Of a stretch of DNA of 56,381 nt, positions 35,287 through 43,631 are shown in pieces (positions within the stretch are counted from its first letter, which is position 1; every line of letters begins with the position of its first letter). The notes under the pieces were generated by a model. The model made no database searches. It was not told the origin of the DNA and saw only the letters and a program-made list of their open reading frames with translations. The DNA lies in NCBI GenBank assembly GCA_025965975.1, contig JAOPVX010000434.1, positions 1-56,381 of the forward strand. The letters run 5' to 3'. The translations under genes were made by a program, and so were the position numbers. Source of the DNA: Mycobacterium sp. (GTDB lineage Bacteria > Actinomycetota > Actinomycetes > Mycobacteriales > Mycobacteriaceae).

Positions 35287-37299
35287 ATGACGTCGACTGT
35301 CTCCATCGATCCCACCGTCGCTTCGCTCTTCGAGCCGATCACGGTTGGCAACATCGAGATCCGCAACCGAGTGGTGATGACCGGCCATGGCACAGGCATG
35401 GCCAAGGACTATCTGCCGACCGACCAGCACGTGGCGTACTACCGAGAGCGTGCGATGGGCGGCGTGGGGCTGATCGGAATGGCCTTTCCCCAGATCCATC
35501 CCACCTCGCAGGATGTCCCTGGCGAGCCGCGGGCGTGGCTGCCCGAAATCGTCCCTGGGCTGCGCAAGATCAGCGATGCCGTGCACGAATACGGGGCCCG
35601 CATCGTGATGCAGCTGGGCCACGGTGGGCGGCAAGGTCATTCGACGTTCACCGAACGCGCGTTGTGGGGACCGTCGAACACGCCGTGCCCGTTCAACCTC
35701 GAGATGCCCAAGGAGATGGAACTCGAGGACATCGACGAGATCGTCGAGGGCCACGCCATCGGCGCCAGACACGCCAAGCAGGGCGGCATGGACGGCGTCG
35801 AAATCCATTCGGGTTATGGCGGTTACCTGCTGGCCTCGTTCCTCTCCCCGTTCTCCAACCACCGCACCGACGAGTACGGGGGCTCCCTGCAGAACCGGAT
35901 GCGGATCGTGATGCGCGTGATCGACGCCGTGCGCGCGGAAGTCGGTGCCGACTTCGTCGTCGGAATGAACCTGCAGGGCCACGACTTCAGCCCCGGCGGT
36001 CTCGAAATCGCCGACGCCCAGCAGATCGCGCAGGCGATCACGGCGACCGGCAAGATCGACTACATCTGCGTCAAGGCCGCGACATACAACGAAGCCCACC
36101 AGAACGTGCCCGACATGCAGCATCCGAAACGGATCTGGGAAGACCTGGCCGCGGCGGTGAAAGCGGTGGTCGACGTGCCCGTCATCGCGGTGGGCCGGAT
36201 CAACGATCCCGTCGATGCCGCCGACATTCTCAACCTCGGCCACGCCGACATGGTGGCCATGACACGTCAGCAGATCGCCGACCCCGAAACCGTCAACAAG
36301 GCGAAAGACGGTCGGCTGCATGAGATTCGTCGCTGCATCGGCTGCAATCAGGGGTGCATCGACCGGCTGTTCGACATCACGCACTCCTCGTGCGTGCACA
36401 ACCCTGCGGCGGGCTACGAACTGGAATTGGGCATCGGCACCCTGGTGCAGGCGACCTCCCGGCGCCGCGTCGTGGTGATCGGTGCAGGCCCGGCAGGGAT
36501 GAAGGCCGCCGAGGTCGCCGCCAGGCAAGGACACGACGTCATTCTGATCGAGCGGCGCATACAGACCGGCGGGCAACTCAGGATCGCCGCCAAGATCAAG
36601 GGCCGCAGTGAAATCGGAGGAGTCATCGACCATCTCGACGTGATGATCGCCAAGTACGCCGTAGATCTGCGGCTCGGCTGGGCACCGAGTGCGGCCGAGG
36701 TGCTGGCGCTGGATCCGGACCACATCATCGTCGCGACCGGATCGGCGCCGGGTAGCGACGTCGTCGGCAACCTCGCCCAGGGCATCGGATTCACGCCGGG
36801 CCTGGACCAAGACCATGTGCTCACGGTGTGGGATGTGCTCGAAGACGACAAGCCGGTCGGCCGCCGGGTGGTGATCGTCGACGACGGTGAAGGTGGTTGG
36901 AAGGGCATCGGGCTTGCGCTGCAGCTGCAGGAGGACGGCCATGACGTGCACCTGGTGACCCCACTGCCCTACGTGGGCGCCAAGCTGGGCCCGTTCTCCG
37001 CCAACCTCGCGGTTCCCCGAATCCACAAGTCAGGCATGACAACTCATCCGTTCACCACGATGACAGCCGTGGAAGGCCCCGTCATCCGTGTCATCGCGAA
37101 GGGCAAACGGGCCGCGCTGGGTGGTATCGACACCGTCATTCTCGCCGGCTGGCACCGCCCCGTCACCGATCTGTACTTTGCGCTGAAGAACCAAGGGGTC
37201 ACCGTGGAGCGCATCGGTGACGCCGTCGCCAGTCGCACAATGATGGAGGCGGTGCACGAGGGTGAGCGCGCCGCACGCAGGATATCTGTGCGCACCTAG
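35287..37299 (+). CDS. FadH/OYE-type NADH:flavin oxidoreductase with Fe-S cluster
   Basis: A 670-residue modular enzyme. Residues 1 to about 340 form an OYE-type FMN barrel (LFEPITVGNIEIRNRVVMTG; HSGYGGYLLASFLSPFSN). Cys350, Cys353, Cys357 and Cys369 form the 4Fe-4S motif. Residues about 390-670 hold FAD (GAGPAGMKAAEVAARQG) and NAD domains. The architecture is that of 2,4-dienoyl-CoA reductase and trimethylamine dehydrogenase. OYE-type enzymes of this form are a known companion group of mycofactocin genes. The AGGAGG ribosome site overlaps the stop of the GMC gene, so both are translated together. Confidence 0.9.
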   Translation: MTSTVSIDPTVASLFEPITVGNIEIRNRVVMTGHGTGMAKDYLPTDQHVAYYRERAMGGVGLIGMAFPQIHPTSQDVPGEPRAWLPEIVPGLRKISDAVHEYGARIVMQLGHGGRQGHSTFTERALWGPSNTPCPFNLEMPKEMELEDIDEIVEGHAIGARHAKQGGMDGVEIHSGYGGYLLASFLSPFSNHRTDEYGGSLQNRMRIVMRVIDAVRAEVGADFVVGMNLQGHDFSPGGLEIADAQQIAQAITATGKIDYICVKAATYNEAHQNVPDMQHPKRIWEDLAAAVKAVVDVPVIAVGRINDPVDAADILNLGHADMVAMTRQQIADPETVNKAKDGRLHEIRRCIGCNQGCIDRLFDITHSSCVHNPAAGYELELGIGTLVQATSRRRVVVIGAGPAGMKAAEVAARQGHDVILIERRIQTGGQLRIAAKIKGRSEIGGVIDHLDVMIAKYAVDLRLGWAPSAAEVLALDPDHIIVATGSAPGSDVVGNLAQGIGFTPGLDQDHVLTVWDVLEDDKPVGRRVVIVDDGEGGWKGIGLALQLQEDGHDVHLVTPLPYVGAKLGPFSANLAVPRIHKSGMTTHPFTTMTAVEGPVIRVIAKGKRAALGGIDTVILAGWHRPVTDLYFALKNQGVTVERIGDAVASRTMMEAVHEGERAARRISVRT

Positions 37300-37311
37300 C
37301 CGCTTCATCGG

Positions 37312-37326
37312 TGCACATTCCGTGCA
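37312..37326. promoter_or_regulatory. TGCAC-N5-GTGCA inverted repeat before the SDR
   Basis: Perfect five-base arms around ATTCC, 103 bases before the SDR start, in a 129-base gap after the OYE gene. Related words TGCACACCGTGC (about 33637) and TTGCACA (about 39503) occur in front of the GMC and HpsN-like genes, so a shared activator site is possible. Confidence 0.35.
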
Positions 37327-37428
37327 ATTACGCCTGCCGTACGTACCAGTCTGTGTCTGCAGTTCAGCATCGGTGTCCGGCACACTCAGCACAAGAGAGC
37401 TCGCTCAACGTTGGAAAGGGGTTGCCGC

Positions 37429-38262
37429 ATGGGAAAGTTGGACGGCAAAGTCGCGTTCATCACCGGTATCGCACGTGGACAAGGGCGATCCCATGCGCTG
37501 ACCCTGGCCCGCGAGGGTGCCGACATCATCGGTCTGGATCTGTGCCGGACGCCGGCGTCGGTGCCGTACCACGGCGCCACGCTGGCCGATCTCGAGGAAA
37601 CCGTTCGACTGGTGGAGGACACCGGCCGAAAGATCGTTGCCGAGCAGGCAGACGTTCGCGACCTCGCGCAGGTGCAAGCGGTTTTCGACGCCGGTATTGC
37701 CCAGTTCGGCCGGGTGGACATCGTGCTGCCGAACGCGGGAATCTGCGCAGGCGGACTGACATGGGAGATCACCCCTGAGGCGTGGCAGGAGATGCTCGAC
37801 ATCAACCTGACCGGCCCGTGGCACACCGTGCGGGTCGCGATCCCCACCATGATCGAGCAGGGACAAGGCGGGGCCATCGTCTTCACCGGGTCCGTCGACG
37901 CCCTCAAGGGCTCGGCGAACATCGCGTCGTACGCTGCCGCCAAACACGGGATCACGGGCCTGATGCGGTCCCTCGCCAACGAGGTCGGGCAGTACGGCAT
38001 CCGTGTCAACTCGATCAACCCCGGCCACGTCGACACCATCATGCTTGGCAACGAATTCGTCTGGGGGTTGTTCCGTCCCGACCTGGACAAGCCGACCAAG
38101 GACGATGTCGTCGAATCATTCAGGGGCACAAACCTTTTGCCGGAGCCATGGATGCAACCCGAGGATGTCAGCAATGCCATCCTCTATCTCGTCTCCGATG
38201 AGGGTCGCTTCGCGACGGGCACGACCCAGCTGCTCGACACGGGCTTCCTGGCCAAGTCCTAA
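37429..38262 (+). CDS. Mycofactocin-coupled SDR (copy 1)
   Basis: A 277-residue SDR. The cofactor motif reads TGIARGQGRSHA and is followed by the long insertion around YHGATLADLEETVRLVED that marks mycofactocin-coupled SDRs, whose NAD(H) is tightly bound and re-oxidised by mycofactocin rather than exchanged. The catalytic YAAAK lies near 165-169. ATG 37429 follows GGAAAGGGG. A second copy of the same length lies at 44754-45587. The enzyme probably oxidises an alcohol of the pathway intermediate. No mycofactocin synthesis genes are in the window. Confidence 0.9.
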   Translation: MGKLDGKVAFITGIARGQGRSHALTLAREGADIIGLDLCRTPASVPYHGATLADLEETVRLVEDTGRKIVAEQADVRDLAQVQAVFDAGIAQFGRVDIVLPNAGICAGGLTWEITPEAWQEMLDINLTGPWHTVRVAIPTMIEQGQGGAIVFTGSVDALKGSANIASYAAAKHGITGLMRSLANEVGQYGIRVNSINPGHVDTIMLGNEFVWGLFRPDLDKPTKDDVVESFRGTNLLPEPWMQPEDVSNAILYLVSDEGRFATGTTQLLDTGFLAKS

Positions 38263-38270
38263 ACTCCGCT

Positions 38271-39470
38271 GTGCTGTACCAGTACCGCAGCCTTCGCGCT
38301 GCCCGCGTCGCGGTGTTCGCGCACTTCGCGTGCTTCGGTGTCGTGTTGGCGACTTGGGCGGTGCATCTGCCTTCGGTGCAGCAGCGCACCGGCGTTTCGA
38401 CGTCACTGTTGGGCACGCTGCTGCTGATCCTCGGCATCGGCGCGCTGCTCGGCATGCAGATCTGCGGCGTGCTGGTCGACCGGTACGGCGCTGCCCGCAT
38501 CGCCGTCGCGGCATTGCCGGTGATGGCGGCGTTGGTCGTGGCGCCGTTGGCGATGACGACATGGGGACATGCGGCGATCGCGGTGCTGGTGTTCGGCGTC
38601 GGTTCCGGGATTTCAGAGGTCGCGATGAATGCCGCGGCCGTTGACGTCGAGCGTGGCTACGAACGGCCCATCATGGGTGCGTTCCACGCCGTGTTCTCCG
38701 TTGGCACCGCCATCGGATCCCTGATCAGTGCCGCCGGCTTCGCCCTTGGCGTCGGCGTGACCACCATGGCAGGTGCGGTCACGGTGCTGTGTCTGGTGGC
38801 GATCGCCTCGACGGCGAACGGCCTACTGCGCGGCGGGCGCACCAGTGGCGCCACCGCGGCGGCGCCCCCCACACAGGTGTCGGAGGAGGTCGGCCACCGA
38901 TCGTCTGGGCGCCGAGTCCTGCTGCTCGGCACGCTTGTCTTCTTGTTGTTCCTGTCCGAAGGCTCGGCGATGGACTGGAGCAGCCTGCACGCCCAGCAGC
39001 ACCTCGGTGCGTCCCCGGCACTCGGCGCGCTCGCCTTCGGCTTCTTCGTCGCGGCGATGACCATCGGCCGGTTCAGCGTCGACCGATTGGCGGCCCGTGT
39101 CGGTGCGGTGCGGGTGGTCAGGTGGGGATCCGTTGCTGCCGCAATGGGACTGGTGCTGGTGATGGCGTCGACGGTACTGCCGCTGACGTTGCTCGGGTGG
39201 GCGATCACCGGACTGGGGATTGCCGGGGGAGTGCCCCAGGTGTTCAGTGCGGCCGCCAACAGCGGCGGCGCATCGGGTCGCACGCTCTCCCGCGTCGTCG
39301 GGATGGGTTATCTCGCCATCCTCGCAGGCCCGTCCGCAATCGGATGGCTGGCGGCCGTGGTGTCACTGAACACCGCGTTTGTGGTGCCGTTGGGCGCAAT
39401 GCTGATCTGTGCGGCGATGGCGGGCGTCATCGCCGACCCACGGCGGTTGGCCGCTGCGCGACCTTCCTGA
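38271..39470 (+). CDS. MFS transporter
   Basis: A 399-residue integral membrane protein with about twelve membrane segments in two halves, separated by a cytoplasmic loop around residues 185-215. The first-half signature GVLVDRYGAAR is a typical MFS loop 2-3 motif, and the second half carries the related FSVDRLAARVGA. The start GTG is eight bases after the SDR stop, so it belongs to the same operon. It may export an intermediate or import a second form of the substrate. Substrate cannot be read. Confidence 0.86.
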   Translation: MLYQYRSLRAARVAVFAHFACFGVVLATWAVHLPSVQQRTGVSTSLLGTLLLILGIGALLGMQICGVLVDRYGAARIAVAALPVMAALVVAPLAMTTWGHAAIAVLVFGVGSGISEVAMNAAAVDVERGYERPIMGAFHAVFSVGTAIGSLISAAGFALGVGVTTMAGAVTVLCLVAIASTANGLLRGGRTSGATAAAPPTQVSEEVGHRSSGRRVLLLGTLVFLLFLSEGSAMDWSSLHAQQHLGASPALGALAFGFFVAAMTIGRFSVDRLAARVGAVRVVRWGSVAAAMGLVLVMASTVLPLTLLGWAITGLGIAGGVPQVFSAAANSGGASGRTLSRVVGMGYLAILAGPSAIGWLAAVVSLNTAFVVPLGAMLICAAMAGVIADPRRLAAARPS

Positions 39471-39615
39471 GCGGTTCACCTGTGCACGTCGCGCCCCGTC
39501 TATTGCACATGGTGAGTCTGTGAAGACATTCCGGCTGCGCTGAGACTGGAAACACGTGTGTAACCGGAGTTTCCAGCGCCGTTCGATACCCACGGATTGT
39601 AAGGAGAAACCTATC

Positions 39616-40959
39616 GTGTCGGTCCTTCTCAAGACGCCGACCGCCGAGGCAGGGACGCCCCACAAGAGCAGCCCCCAGGTGGTCGAGACGGTCGGTCGTG
39701 TGCTCGAGGACATTCGCGCCAACGGCGATTCCGCGGTGCGCAAGTACTCCGAGCAGTTCGACAGGTGGACGCCCGTCTCCTTCCGGCTCACCAATGCCGA
39801 AATTGCGAAGACAGTTGCAGATCTGCCGACGACCGTCATCGACGACTTGCGCTTCGTTCAGCGTCAGGTGCGCAATTTTGCTCAGGCGCAACGGGATTCG
39901 ATGCTCGATGTCGAGGTCGAGACGCTTCCCGGGGTGCGGCTTGGCCACAAGCATGTCCCGGTCGCCGCTGCGGGGGCCTATGTGCCGGGCGGTCGCTACC
40001 CATTGACGGCGTCGGCGCACATGACGGTGGTGACCGCCAAGGTCGCAGGCGTCGAGCGGGTGGCCGCCACGACACCCCCGAACCAGGGCAGCGTTCCGCC
40101 GATCAGCGTCGCGGCCATGCACCTGGCGGGCGCCGACGAGGTCTACGTGCTTGGCGGCGTGCAAGCCATCGGCGCGCTGGCGCTGGGCACCGAGACCATC
40201 GCCCCTGTCAACCTGCTCACCGGTCCCGGCAACGCCTACGTGGCAGAGGCCAAGCGTCAGATGTTCGGCGAGGTCGGCATCGACCTGTTCGCAGGGCCGA
40301 CCGAGGTACTCATCGTCGCCGACGACACCGCAGACCCGTTCGTGGTCGCCGCCGACCTGCTCAGCCAGGCAGAGCACGGTCCAGATTCGCCCGTCGTCCT
40401 CGTCACCACCTCAGAGCGGGTGGGCCGCGAGACCATCGCCGAAGTGTCACGTCAGCTACAGAACCTGCCGACAAGCGGCGTTGCCGCGGTCTCCTGGGAG
40501 AATCACGGCGAGGTGCACCTTGTCGACACCATCGAGGAGGCGTTCGCCGTGGCCGACAGCTACGCCAGCGAGCACGTCCAGATCCTGACCGCCGAACCGC
40601 GCCGCGCCCTGGCCGAGATGCGGGACTACGGCGCCCTGTTCCTTGGCGAGCGGACCTGTGTGCCCTTCGGCGACAAGGCGATCGGCACCAACCATGTGCT
40701 GCCCACGCTGGGCGCCGCCCGCTACACCGGAGGTCTGTGGGTGGGTAAGTTCCTCAAGACGGTGACCTACCAGGAAATCGACAACGACGCGTCCAGCGCA
40801 GAGTTGGGCCGCATCTGCGGCCGCGCATCGCGTCTGGAGAACTTCGAAGGTCACGCCCGCTCGGCCGATGTGAGGGCCGCGAAGTACGGCGGTGATGCAT
40901 TGCCGTGGACCGAGCACCAATTCACCGCGGAAGAGGCTGCGTCGGGGGCCAACCGCTAG
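39616..40959 (+). CDS. HisD-family dehydrogenase, HpsN-like
   Basis: A 447-residue NAD-dependent alcohol dehydrogenase of the histidinol-dehydrogenase fold. All zinc and catalytic positions are present: Gln and His in SQAEHGPDSP, Glu-His in YASEHVQIL, Asp in FGDKAIGTNHVLPT, and His in FEGHARSADVR. The FGDKxIGTNHVLPT and YTGGLWVGKFLKT segments are those of HpsN (sulfopropanediol 3-dehydrogenase) and related non-biosynthetic enzymes, not of true HisD, and no his genes are near. It would oxidise a vicinal diol or amino alcohol in two steps to the acid. GTG 39616 follows AAGGAG. It heads the four-gene unit HpsN-like, VOC, lyase, ThuA. Confidence 0.86.
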   Translation: MSVLLKTPTAEAGTPHKSSPQVVETVGRVLEDIRANGDSAVRKYSEQFDRWTPVSFRLTNAEIAKTVADLPTTVIDDLRFVQRQVRNFAQAQRDSMLDVEVETLPGVRLGHKHVPVAAAGAYVPGGRYPLTASAHMTVVTAKVAGVERVAATTPPNQGSVPPISVAAMHLAGADEVYVLGGVQAIGALALGTETIAPVNLLTGPGNAYVAEAKRQMFGEVGIDLFAGPTEVLIVADDTADPFVVAADLLSQAEHGPDSPVVLVTTSERVGRETIAEVSRQLQNLPTSGVAAVSWENHGEVHLVDTIEEAFAVADSYASEHVQILTAEPRRALAEMRDYGALFLGERTCVPFGDKAIGTNHVLPTLGAARYTGGLWVGKFLKTVTYQEIDNDASSAELGRICGRASRLENFEGHARSADVRAAKYGGDALPWTEHQFTAEEAASGANR

Positions 40960-41510
40960 TGAGTGGTGTCAAACGACCGCGGGTGCCGACATTGCGGGCG
41001 GTCGACCACGTCGCGTACACCGTCCCTGATCTCGATGAGGCGGTGCGGTTCTTCGTCGACCACTTCGGTGGCGAGTTGATCTTCACCGACGGCCCGTTCG
41101 TCGACGAAAGCACCGACGGCATGCGACGCAGGCTCAACGTGCACCCGCGCGCCCGCTGCCGGCTCGCGATGGTTCGGTTGGGTCGGCACCACAATGTCGA
41201 ACTGTTCCAGTACGACTCGCCCGATCAGCAGACGACGTTGCCGCGCAACAGCGACATCGGTGGGCACCATCTTGCGTTCTACGTCGACGACATCGAAGCC
41301 GGTTATGAATACGTGCGGTCCATCCCCGGCGTGGTCGTGCAGGAGGGCCCAAACGGCGTCGATCCCGCGGCTCCTGTCGCTGGGCAGCGGTGGTTCTATT
41401 TCCAGACGCCGTGGGGCATGCAGATGGAGCTCACCACCTGTGCCACCGGCGGCTTCTACGACGGGTTGCCGGGCGCCGCGATGGCCGCACCCGCCGGAGA
41501 GTGGCGATGA
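40959..41510 (+). CDS. VOC/glyoxalase-family protein
   Basis: A 183-residue protein with two VOC half-folds: VDHVAYTVPDLDEAVRFFVD at the start and GGHHLAFYVDDIEAGYEYV in the second half, ending GMQMELTT. Metal-binding His and Glu positions are preserved in part (VDHVAY, GGHHLAF, MQMEL). VOC proteins act as lyases, epimerases, isomerases or dioxygenases on small carbonyl compounds. The GTG start shares its first G with the upstream TAG stop (TAGTG), and the downstream gene starts inside its stop, so all are translated as one unit. Confidence 0.8.
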   Translation: MSGVKRPRVPTLRAVDHVAYTVPDLDEAVRFFVDHFGGELIFTDGPFVDESTDGMRRRLNVHPRARCRLAMVRLGRHHNVELFQYDSPDQQTTLPRNSDIGGHHLAFYVDDIEAGYEYVRSIPGVVVQEGPNGVDPAAPVAGQRWFYFQTPWGMQMELTTCATGGFYDGLPGAAMAAPAGEWR

Positions 41511-42955
41511 TGCGACTCGAGCACGATTCGCTTGGCAGTCGGGAGGTCAGCGCCGACTGCTACTACGGCATCCACACCGCGAGGGCGTTGGAGAACTTCC
41601 CGATCTCGGGAATCCCGCTGTCCGCCTACCCCGACTTCGTCAACGCACTCGCGGCAGTCAAACAGGCCGCCGCGGTCGCCAACTGTGACCTTGATCTGCT
41701 CGACGGGGCACGCGGCGACGCGATCGTGGCCGCGTGCACCGAGATCCGTTCGGGCCGCCTGCACGACCAGTTCGGGGTCGACGTGATTCAGGGCGGCGCA
41801 GGTACGTCGACAAACATGAACGCCAACGAGGTGATCGCCAACCGCGCACTGGAGATCCTGGGTTGTCTGCGTGGCGATTACCACAGGGTGCACCCTCTCG
41901 AACACGTGAATCTGAGCCAGAGCACCAACGACGTCTATCCGACGGCGATCAAGGTCGCACTCCAGGTGCACATCGCAACGCTGCACACCACCCTGCTTGA
42001 GGTGAGTTCGGCGTTCGGTCGCAAAGCAGCCGAGTTCAAATCGGTGCTGAAAATGGGTCGGACGCAGCTGCAGGACGCGGTGCCGATGACGTTGGGTCAA
42101 GAGTTCGGCACGTACGCCGTCATGGTGGCCGAGGACGCCGAGCGACTACTGGAGGCTGCGCAGTTGGTGTCCGAGATCAACCTCGGCGGAACCGCGATCG
42201 GGACGGGCCTGAACACGCATCCGCGCTATGCACGCGTCGTCTGTGAGAAGCTGAACGAGATCAGCGGCTTCTCGCTGTCGACCGCCAGCGATCTGGTCGA
42301 GGCGACTCAAGACGTCGGAGCGTTCGTACAACTGTCGGGCGTGCTGAAACGGACCGCACTGAAGTTGTCCAAGATCTGCAGTGATCTCCGTCTGTTGTCC
42401 TCTGGCCCGCGCTCTGGCTTCAACGAGATCAATTTGCCTGCCGTGCAACCAGGTTCGAGCATCATGCCAGGCAAGGTCAATCCGGTCATCCCGGAAGTGG
42501 TCAATCAGGTCGCATTCGAGGTGGTCGGCAACGACGTGACGATCAGCATGGCCGCCGACGCAGGCCAGCTGCAGCTCAACGCCTTTGAACCCATCATCGC
42601 GCACTGCCTGTTTCAATCGCTGACCCACTTGACCGAGGCTTGCCGAACCCTGGTGTCGCGCTGCATCGTCGGCATCACCGCCAACGAACAGCGGCTGCAC
42701 GAGTCGGTGACCGGCTCGATCGGCATCATAACGGCGTTGAGTCCCTATATCGGCTACGCCGCGTCGGCCCGGATCGCCAAGATGGCGTTGCTGACCGGCC
42801 GGCCGATCCCGGAATTGATTGTCCAGGAGGGTCTGCTGTCGGCAGCGCAGGTCGCCGAACTGCTGACGCCCGAGGCGCTCATCAGCCCGCGAGAAATGCT
42901 GTCGTTCACCGAGACGATCCAGACTGCGGCACCGAAAAAGGACTTCGCCTCATGA
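41507..42955 (+). CDS. Aspartase/fumarase-superfamily lyase
   Basis: A 482-residue tetrameric lyase of the aspartate ammonia-lyase form. It opens MMRLEHDSLGSREVSADCYY, as aspartases do. GGAGTSTNMNANEV gives the substrate-binding segment, and the catalytic-loop signature GSSIMPGKVNP lies near residue 316. The family eliminates ammonia, water or an amine from a succinyl-type substrate to give fumarate. In this operon it may release fumarate from an unusual adduct rather than from aspartate; that is inference. ATG 41507 overlaps the VOC stop. Confidence 0.88.
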   Translation: MMRLEHDSLGSREVSADCYYGIHTARALENFPISGIPLSAYPDFVNALAAVKQAAAVANCDLDLLDGARGDAIVAACTEIRSGRLHDQFGVDVIQGGAGTSTNMNANEVIANRALEILGCLRGDYHRVHPLEHVNLSQSTNDVYPTAIKVALQVHIATLHTTLLEVSSAFGRKAAEFKSVLKMGRTQLQDAVPMTLGQEFGTYAVMVAEDAERLLEAAQLVSEINLGGTAIGTGLNTHPRYARVVCEKLNEISGFSLSTASDLVEATQDVGAFVQLSGVLKRTALKLSKICSDLRLLSSGPRSGFNEINLPAVQPGSSIMPGKVNPVIPEVVNQVAFEVVGNDVTISMAADAGQLQLNAFEPIIAHCLFQSLTHLTEACRTLVSRCIVGITANEQRLHESVTGSIGIITALSPYIGYAASARIAKMALLTGRPIPELIVQEGLLSAAQVAELLTPEALISPREMLSFTETIQTAAPKKDFAS

Positions 42956-43611
42956 CCAATGTCTTGTACCTGTACGGCGGTTGGCCCGGCCACAGCCCGT
43001 ACAACATCGCCGACTGGACCCGCGACCTGGTCGGCGAACTCGGCTTCGATCTCGAAGAGTCCCAGGACATTTTCACACTCGACCGCGATCTCACCGGGTA
43101 CGACTTGATCATCCTCGGCTGGAACAACGCACTGACGACCGAGGACCTTTCGGATTCTCAAGAAGACCATCTGCTCAATGCCGTCGAGTCCGGCACCGGT
43201 GTCGCGGCCTGGCACGGCGCCGCTGCGGCGTTCCGTTCCAGCCTGCGCTATCACTTGATGCTCGGCGGAGACTTCCTGGCCCATCCGGCCGGTGAAGGCT
43301 ATCCGCACCCGTACCAGGTCAACATCGTCGACCACGACCACGACGTGACCCGAGGGGTCCACGACTTCCCGGTTGCCTCCGAGCAGTACTACATGAGCGT
43401 CGACCCGAACAACGTCGTGCTCGCCGAAACCACCTTCAGCGATGAGCATTTCGCATGGTTCGAAGGGCTCACCAGCCCGGTGGCCTGGGTCCGGCAGTGG
43501 GGTGAAGGACGAGTCTTCTACCACTCGATCGGCCACGCCCCGCAGGACCTGGCGGGCGAGGACGTGCGCCTGCTGACGAAGCAGGGCATCGCCTGGGCGG
43601 CGCGAAAGTAG
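42952..43611 (+). CDS. ThuA-like (trehalose-utilisation / class I glutamine amidotransferase-like) protein
   Basis: A 219-residue ThuA fold. It opens NVLYLYGGWPGHSPYNIADW, then has the loop GVAAWHGAAAAFR with the conserved His of ThuA proteins, and ends WGEGRVFYHSIGHAPQDLAG. ThuA-type proteins lack the amidotransferase cysteine and act in disaccharide metabolism, probably on 3-keto sugars. That agrees with GMC oxidoreductases in the locus. The ATG overlaps the upstream stop (ATGA). It is the last gene of its unit, directly before a hairpin at 43612-43630. Confidence 0.85.
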   Translation: MTNVLYLYGGWPGHSPYNIADWTRDLVGELGFDLEESQDIFTLDRDLTGYDLIILGWNNALTTEDLSDSQEDHLLNAVESGTGVAAWHGAAAAFRSSLRYHLMLGGDFLAHPAGEGYPHPYQVNIVDHDHDVTRGVHDFPVASEQYYMSVDPNNVVLAETTFSDEHFAWFEGLTSPVAWVRQWGEGRVFYHSIGHAPQDLAGEDVRLLTKQGIAWAARK

Positions 43612-43630
43612 CTGCGCCGACGCGGCGCAG
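43612..43630. terminator. Bidirectional terminator hairpin
   Basis: CTGCGCCG-ACG-CGGCGCAG has perfect 8-base arms. It fills the 20-base gap between the convergent ThuA-like and LacI genes. No T-run is present, which is usual for high-GC actinobacterial terminators. Confidence 0.65.
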
Positions 43631-43631
43631 T

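Noticed and set aside
35221-37026. 601-codon minus-strand open frame opposite the FadH/OYE gene
   Set aside because: It is the antisense shadow of a firmly identified flavoenzyme. Its product is rich in His, Asp and Val without domains.
39616-40959. Histidine-biosynthesis HisD
   Set aside because: The fold and zinc ligands match HisD, but sequence signatures are HpsN-like and no other his gene is nearby, so I do not use the symbol hisD.
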